Program-made: the position numbers and the translations under genes
The notes under the pieces: generated by a model
Seen by the model: the letters and a program-made list of their open reading frames with translations, nothing else
Databases searched by the model: none
Told to the model about the DNA's origin: nothing
NCBI GenBank assembly: GCA_905182025.1
Contig: CAJJAA010000034.1
Location: forward strand, 36,534 to 100,533
Source: an uncultured OM182 clade bacterium
GTDB lineage: Bacteria; Pseudomonadota; Gammaproteobacteria; Pseudomonadales; Azotimanducaceae
Length of the DNA: 64,000 nt
Direction: 5' to 3'
In this document: piece after piece, positions 59,148-64,000 of the stretch
Numbering within the stretch: position 1 is the first letter of the stretch
How the letters are laid out: each line of letters starts with the position of its first letter

Positions 59148-59921
59148 TCAGCGCTTGTCTATGATGGTGTGCTCTTTGCCAAAGAAAATTGTTGAACGGT
59201 TCATGTCGATGAAATTATGCTCATCCTCTATAAAGGCGGCATTTGCGGCACTAGACTCTGGCGTTCTTTGCACCGCGCCACGATCGATCCATGCTTCGGC
59301 ATGGCCGAGATAGGATTCAACTTTCGTGCCTCTGGCTGCCTGAATCGCTTCATCCAGTGGTGAGTTAGCACGATGGACCTGGCGATAACACAACGTGCCT
59401 GTGGCATCACCGTGTGATCGCACAATCGGACCGTGATGCGTTAACCAATAGTGGCGCGCATCGGCTTCACTGATTTGGCTTTGATGACGCAGGGGAAAGA
59501 ATACCCGTACGACATTACTTTTGACTTTCGCCGTCACATCTTCAGGGCTTGGATTTATCTGTGGGTATTCATAGGCAAACCAGAGCGGTGAATTCGGCAG
59601 ATCAATAAATTTGGCTTCATCTTCGAGTAACGCAGCGCCGGCTTTCTGCGCTGCGGCATTCTGCAGGTTGGCGGTTAAAGCTACTTCACTGGCCCACCAC
59701 AATTCTGCGACACCGTCATATTCCGGCTCCATATCACCACGCGCGCTCTGCGCTGCTGCATTTGCCGGATCGGTTAGGGTATGCGTTTGGACATAACGCA
59801 GGATATCCAGATCAGACGAGACACTGGCGACAAGTGGTGCGTGTTTGTTTAGCCAATAGTCCTGGAATTCTTCCCGGCTAAGCCCCGGCTTTCGTCTTAA
59901 TGCGAAGACCAATCTAATCAT
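59148..59921 (-). CDS. EthD-domain protein (two tandem EthD domains)
   Basis: 257 residues with two similar EthD (dimeric alpha/beta-barrel) domains. 'GLSREEFQDYWLNKHAPLV' starts the first and 'SEADARHYWLTHHGPIV' the second. Such domains appear in ring or ether degradation clusters and may be isomerases or decarboxylases. ATG at 59921 preferred. It lies between the crotonase and SDR genes. Confidence 0.86.
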   Translation of the reverse strand: MIRLVFALRRKPGLSREEFQDYWLNKHAPLVASVSSDLDILRYVQTHTLTDPANAAAQSARGDMEPEYDGVAELWWASEVALTANLQNAAAQKAGAALLEDEAKFIDLPNSPLWFAYEYPQINPSPEDVTAKVKSNVVRVFFPLRHQSQISEADARHYWLTHHGPIVRSHGDATGTLCYRQVHRANSPLDEAIQAARGTKVESYLGHAEAWIDRGAVQRTPESSAANAAFIEDEHNFIDMNRSTIFFGKEHTIIDKR

Positions 59922-60019
59922 GTTATTTTCCCGCGTATTGAGTTTTGACTCGACCAATATAATACCGAATCACGTCCCTGTCTGTTATTGGTCACAACGA
60001 TGGGCGGCCAACAAAGGCT

Positions 60020-60862
60020 TTAGTTCATTTCAATACCACCGGCTACTGACAGCGCGACGCCGGTCACATTCCTCGCGGTTGCCAGATACAACGCCGCCTG
60101 CCCCATATCCTCAACGGTTTGGGGCCGACCCATGGGAATACGTTCTGCCATGGCATCTTCAAAATCACGATTCTTCTCATCGATATCTGTGGTGTTAGAG
60201 GGCATTAAATGCTCCAGCCACATCGCGGTGCCGACGATACCGGGGCATATGGCATTGACTCGAATGCCGCTGGGCGCAAATTCATTCGCCAATGACTGCG
60301 TAATACCGATGGCCGCAAACTTAGAACCACAATAAGCCGACATGTCGGCGTAACCTTTTTTGCCCGCAATCGAAGCGGTGTTCACAACTGCCGCATCTTT
60401 GGATTCCAATAGGGCCGGCAGCGCCGCCCGGGTCATCAGAAAAATACCTTTGGTATTAACAGCAAAGACTTTGTCCCAATCATCTTCGGAAAATTCCAAG
60501 AGAGGACCCGACTGCACAACGCCGGCATTGTTAATCAGCACGTCGAGTTGACCAAAACGCTCTATCGTTGCAGCGACCGCTTTAACACAGCTGTCACTAC
60601 TGGTCACATCGACTTCACAAGAAGCTACCTCGCCCAACTGGCCAGCTTTACTCTGCGCCTGGTCAAGATCCTGTTTGTTTGCAAGATTATAATTCCAGTT
60701 TTCAGCGTCGCCGCCAGCGCTGCTACTAGCGCCTCTCGCGGCTGAGTTGCCACCACCTAGATCCGCGATCATCACCTTGAACCCTGCGTTCGCAAACGCC
60801 TCAACAATGCCAAAGCCAATACCACGGGCACCGCCCGTTACCAGCACCACTCGATCATTCAT
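60020..60862 (-). CDS. Short-chain dehydrogenase/reductase
   Basis: 280-residue SDR. The cofactor loop is TGGARGIG; the catalytic Ser lies in NTASIAG, and the Tyr-Lys pair in YCGSK. An unusually long Gly/Ala/Ser stretch follows the second strand (GGGNSAARGASSSAGG). Position in the catabolic cluster suggests an alcohol or hydroxyacyl substrate. Confidence 0.88.
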   Translation of the reverse strand: MNDRVVLVTGGARGIGFGIVEAFANAGFKVMIADLGGGNSAARGASSSAGGDAENWNYNLANKQDLDQAQSKAGQLGEVASCEVDVTSSDSCVKAVAATIERFGQLDVLINNAGVVQSGPLLEFSEDDWDKVFAVNTKGIFLMTRAALPALLESKDAAVVNTASIAGKKGYADMSAYCGSKFAAIGITQSLANEFAPSGIRVNAICPGIVGTAMWLEHLMPSNTTDIDEKNRDFEDAMAERIPMGRPQTVEDMGQAALYLATARNVTGVALSVAGGIEMN

Positions 60863-61029
60863 GTTAGATCCTCCACGCTATGTAGACTAACCATACACAG
60901 GTCGTCGGCAAAATGTAGGCGTTGGTGCCTGCCGCAATCGCTAATCTGGCAGAGGAGAAATGGAGTGAGGGGGCAGATCGTTTAAAGGGAGCTAGGTGCC
61001 CTGCCGAAGCGACACCTTTCACATACTAT

Positions 61030-63252
61030 TTAGACGGAATCTGATTCAACAAAATCGACATCTAAATCATATTGACTCACCGGTAGGTCCCGAATCCTTG
61101 TGCCCGTTGCGGCATAAATAGCATTCGTCAAAGCCGGTGCAATGCCCGGTGTACCGGGTTCGCCCGCACCACCCCAACTTTCCATACTGTTTATGATGTG
61201 CGTGTCAATTTGCGGAGCAGTGTCCATTCGCACCATTGGATAGGTATCAAAGTTGGCTTGAACGACACGGCCATTTTCGATCGATACTTCGCCGTGTAGC
61301 GCCGCCGTCAAACCATAAAGTACGCCGGATTCCATTTGCGCTTTAACGCCGTCTGGTGAGACTGCGAACCCGGCATCAACAACAACCGTCACTTTATCAA
61401 CAGACACCTCGCCTTTTGTGACCGTTACTTCAACGACTTCCGCCACCAAAGAACCAAACGATTCTTGCAACGCGATACCGCGCCCCTGACCTTTGCCTAA
61501 TGGCGTGCTCCAATTAGCCTTCTCAGCCGCAAGAGCGAGCACTTTTTGATGTCTTGGATGCGCTTTTAATCGGTCCATTCGAAACTGGTACGGGTCAGCA
61601 CCCGCTTCAATGGCGAGTTCATCCATGAAAGATTCGGTGAAAAAACCGTGTTGCGAATGGTCAACACTACGCCAAGCGCCAAAGGGAATATGCGTTGGAC
61701 TATCGACAGAGCCTATTGACTGATTATTTATTGCATAAGGAATCAACGGCGCTTCAGCGGGTTCATGCTTATCGACATAGTGATTTTCCCAGGCAACCGG
61801 GTTACCAGCTTCATCCAAAGCGGCTCTGAACTTCGACAACACAGCAGGACGATAAAAATCATGCTGAGTGTCTTCTTCTCGAGACCAGATAAGCTTTACT
61901 GGCATGCCGATTTGCATCGATATCTTGGCCGCTTGAATAGCGGCATCAGGTCTGGAACGTCGCCCGAAGCCACCGCCCATAAAGAAATTGTTAACTTTAA
62001 CGTTGTCCGCTTCGAAGCCAATGGCTTCTGCGATTTGGTGCTTAAAACCAAGCGGGTTCTGCGAGCCTGTCCAGATTTCACAGCTACCCTCATCGACAAG
62101 CGCAAGCGCGTTCATCGGCTCCATACATGCATGCGCTAAATAAGGCACCTTGTACTGTCGTTCAACGACTCGAGTCGCTGAGGCAAATGCGGCGTCTGAA
62201 TCACCCGCATTGATATCGGCTTTGACATCGCCATTGGCAACAGCTGACTCGATATCATTCTGAAACTGCTCAAAGATACCCTTCGAATCAACGACATCTT
62301 GGCTGACGTTTTGCCATTCAATATCGAGCTCAGCCAAGGCTTTCTTGGCAGTCCAATAGCTATTTGCGACAACGGCAACTGCATCGTCCAGTTTCACAAC
62401 ATCAACAACACCTTTTACGGCTCGGGCTTTTGAGTCATCGACAGACTTTACCGTCGCACCAAACACTGGCGCCGCGGCAATTGTGGCGTAGACCATGCCA
62501 TCAACTTTCGCATCAATCCCAAACATCGCCGTGCCGTCGACTTTGCTAGGAATATCAAGGCGCGGCTTGCTTTTGCCCATGATGGTGAACTCATCCGCAG
62601 TCTTTAGTTTTGGCGTATAGGGCGGCTGTAACTCCCCAGCTGCCACAACAAATGTTGCGTAAGGCTCATTCCTACTACCATCACTGATCATTCCAGATTT
62701 CGCCGTCAAGCTGGCAACTGGAACACCCCACTGCTTAGCAGCAGCGGCTAATAACATTTCTTTTGCTGCGGCACCGGCAACTCTCATTCCATAAACACCC
62801 GTCGCCCGCACACTGGCACTGCCGCCGGTGATTTGCAGATGCATCGAATTTGCTACCGTCTGAAACAAACCATCTACGGTGCCGACCAATGCCTTGGGTA
62901 TCTTGGTATCACCTAAAACAAAACCTTTACCCACCGGACCGTTCGCATAGGCATCTTCCGCTGGCGCCTCGATGAAACTGACCATTTCCCAATCAACATC
63001 TAGCTCATCCGCTAACATCTGAGTTAACGCCGTTTGTGCGCCCTGCCCCATTTCTGAATGGGGCACAATTACCGTGACTTGATTTTGCGCATCGATCTTG
63101 ACCCACGCATTCACCAGATGTTCGCCGTCACTGGTGACGTATTGTTCTAGTTTACTATTGCGATTACCGGGCCGAATACCAACGCCAATAACAAGCGCTG
63201 TGCCACCAACAACACCTGCGGTAATAAATCCTCTTCGTGTCCACTTACCCAT
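61030..63252 (-). CDS. Molybdenum hydroxylase large subunit (isoquinoline 1-oxidoreductase beta type)
   Basis: 740 residues of the xanthine-oxidase/IorB family. The N-terminal 'TRRGFITAG' looks like a twin-arginine signal anchor. It holds the molybdenum-pterin cofactor (segments such as '[18 protein letters not shown]' and '[14 protein letters not shown]'). It oxidises an aldehyde or N-heterocycle. Its ATG overlaps the 3' end of the small subunit by eight bases, so they are co-translated. Confidence 0.92.
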   Translation of the reverse strand: MGKWTRRGFITAGVVGGTALVIGVGIRPGNRNSKLEQYVTSDGEHLVNAWVKIDAQNQVTVIVPHSEMGQGAQTALTQMLADELDVDWEMVSFIEAPAEDAYANGPVGKGFVLGDTKIPKALVGTVDGLFQTVANSMHLQITGGSASVRATGVYGMRVAGAAAKEMLLAAAAKQWGVPVASLTAKSGMISDGSRNEPYATFVVAAGELQPPYTPKLKTADEFTIMGKSKPRLDIPSKVDGTAMFGIDAKVDGMVYATIAAAPVFGATVKSVDDSKARAVKGVVDVVKLDDAVAVVANSYWTAKKALAELDIEWQNVSQDVVDSKGIFEQFQNDIESAVANGDVKADINAGDSDAAFASATRVVERQYKVPYLAHACMEPMNALALVDEGSCEIWTGSQNPLGFKHQIAEAIGFEADNVKVNNFFMGGGFGRRSRPDAAIQAAKISMQIGMPVKLIWSREEDTQHDFYRPAVLSKFRAALDEAGNPVAWENHYVDKHEPAEAPLIPYAINNQSIGSVDSPTHIPFGAWRSVDHSQHGFFTESFMDELAIEAGADPYQFRMDRLKAHPRHQKVLALAAEKANWSTPLGKGQGRGIALQESFGSLVAEVVEVTVTKGEVSVDKVTVVVDAGFAVSPDGVKAQMESGVLYGLTAALHGEVSIENGRVVQANFDTYPMVRMDTAPQIDTHIINSMESWGGAGEPGTPGIAPALTNAIYAATGTRIRDLPVSQYDLDVDFVESDSV

Positions 63253-63763
63253 TTTTCATCTCCCCAGCGTTAGATGATTGAGTGTCGTTTGCTTTGGGAT
63301 CATAAATCGCAACCTGATTCTCTGCTACACGCTTAATCGCTGTTCGAATACGCCCATACATGCCACATCGACAAACATTACCCGACATCGCACGATTAAT
63401 ATCGTCATCGCTTGGATCATCATTTGTTGCCAATAATGCAACCGCAGACATAATTTGACCCGATTGACAGTAACCACATTGCGGCACCTGAGCATCGATC
63501 CACGCCTGTTGAACCGGATGCAACTCGTCTTGCCCCCCTATACCTTCAATCGTCGTAATCTCGGCACCTGCAACGGCGCCGACCGGCAAGACACAGGTCT
63601 TCATAGGCTTACCATTGACGTGCATCATGCAGGCACCACATTGAGCTATACCGCAACCAAATTTAGTGCCTGTTAATCCAAGCTGCTCGCGAACCACCCA
63701 CAGAAGCGGCGTGTCAGATTCTGCCTCTATCGTGTGTACTTTTCCGTTAACGGTAATTTCCAT
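63245..63763 (-). CDS. [2Fe-2S] small subunit of molybdenum hydroxylase (IorA type)
   Basis: 172 residues. The first cluster uses Cys37, Cys42, Cys45 and Cys57, and the second CGYC and CRC at 96-99 and 131-133. It passes electrons from the molybdenum site to an acceptor. The small subunit comes first in transcription, then the large. The last 237 bases of the window upstream contain no supported gene and probably its promoter. Confidence 0.94.
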   Translation of the reverse strand: MEITVNGKVHTIEAESDTPLLWVVREQLGLTGTKFGCGIAQCGACMMHVNGKPMKTCVLPVGAVAGAEITTIEGIGGQDELHPVQQAWIDAQVPQCGYCQSGQIMSAVALLATNDDPSDDDINRAMSGNVCRCGMYGRIRTAIKRVAENQVAIYDPKANDTQSSNAGEMKNG

Positions 63764-64000
63764 TGTTCGCCTCTGAGTTTTCTTCGACTGTATTTACGTA
63801 AGATTAGCCTTCTAGCATCCCTGCTACCTAAACCAAACAACTCAACTTTTAGAAGATTGAATGGGAGGTATAAGCAAGAGATTAATAGCGTGCGAAGATT
63901 ATCATAGCCGTTTTGTAAAACGAAGGCGCGACAGAGAACCAACACAAAGCAATAACCACGAAGGTTCTTAAGTCCTGATAATGAGGCTAATGCACAACAG
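63764..64000. other. Window end, promoter region of the molybdenum hydroxylase
   Basis: About 240 bases with no gene I can support. An open frame at 63727-63945 on the minus strand overlaps the [2Fe-2S] gene and shows no family features. Confidence 0.4.

Noticed and set aside
63727..63945. 72-residue frame at the window end
   Set aside because: It overlaps the [2Fe-2S] subunit gene and resembles no family.

Overview
The window looks like a chromosomal segment of a free-living, probably marine or aquatic, gammaproteobacterium. The best evidence is the cell-envelope, tRNA and DNA-replication cluster on the minus strand (miaB-ybeZ-ybeY-corC-lnt-leuS-lptE-holA, 22520 down to 12921), which has the same order as in E. 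coli. PhaR, phasins, a wax ester synthase, several crotonases and two large TonB-dependent receptors suggest an oligotrophic heterotroph that stores reduced carbon and degrades lipids or aromatic compounds. I saw no tRNA, rRNA, IS element, CRISPR array or prophage.

Layout. 1-8576 (+): the end of a MoxR AAA+ ATPase, its VWA partner, and a five-gene oligopeptide ABC transporter whose second permease carries an extra fibronectin-like domain. 8633-12149 (-): a NUDIX hydrolase and a CobT/CobS-like VWA/AAA+ pair. 12328-25129: sixA, the conserved holA-miaB cluster, a DUF1820 protein with an acyl-CoA synthetase, and folK. 25200-31065: a zinc alcohol dehydrogenase, a stand-alone biotinyl domain, a crotonase and a GldA/F/G-type ABC exporter. 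31634-38204: a storage-lipid island with phaR, an alpha/beta hydrolase, a wax ester synthase/DGAT, two phasins, a DUF6489 protein and an SDR. 39176-45326: redox and metal genes, including a Cu P-type ATPase, a DUF1295 membrane protein, a 2-oxoglutarate oxygenase and two genes read through an in-frame UGA. 45391-51880: a tandem duplication of a TonB-dependent receptor, with both copies frameshifted. 51947-63763: catabolic genes (crotonases, SDR, EthD, omega-aminotransferase, a redoxin/cytochrome/copper-monooxygenase fusion and a two-subunit molybdenum oxidoreductase).

The most notable result is two probable selenoprotein genes 4 kb apart. At 39176-39817 a DsbA/FrnE-like protein has UGA in place of the first Cys of its active site (U-P-W-C). 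At 43807-44148 an ArsC/thioredoxin-like protein has U-T-S-C. In both, the open frame after the UGA starts inside the fold with no ribosome-binding site. Reading through the UGA joins it to an upstream ATG with a good Shine-Dalgarno. A short stem-loop whose apical loop begins with G lies 16 and 23 nt after the UGA, which fits the bacterial SECIS description.

A second regulatory observation is that the phasin promoter and the wax-ester-synthase promoter both have sigma70-like boxes with TTGCAnTGCA motifs on or next to them, suggesting that the nearby PhaR controls both PHA and wax-ester storage.
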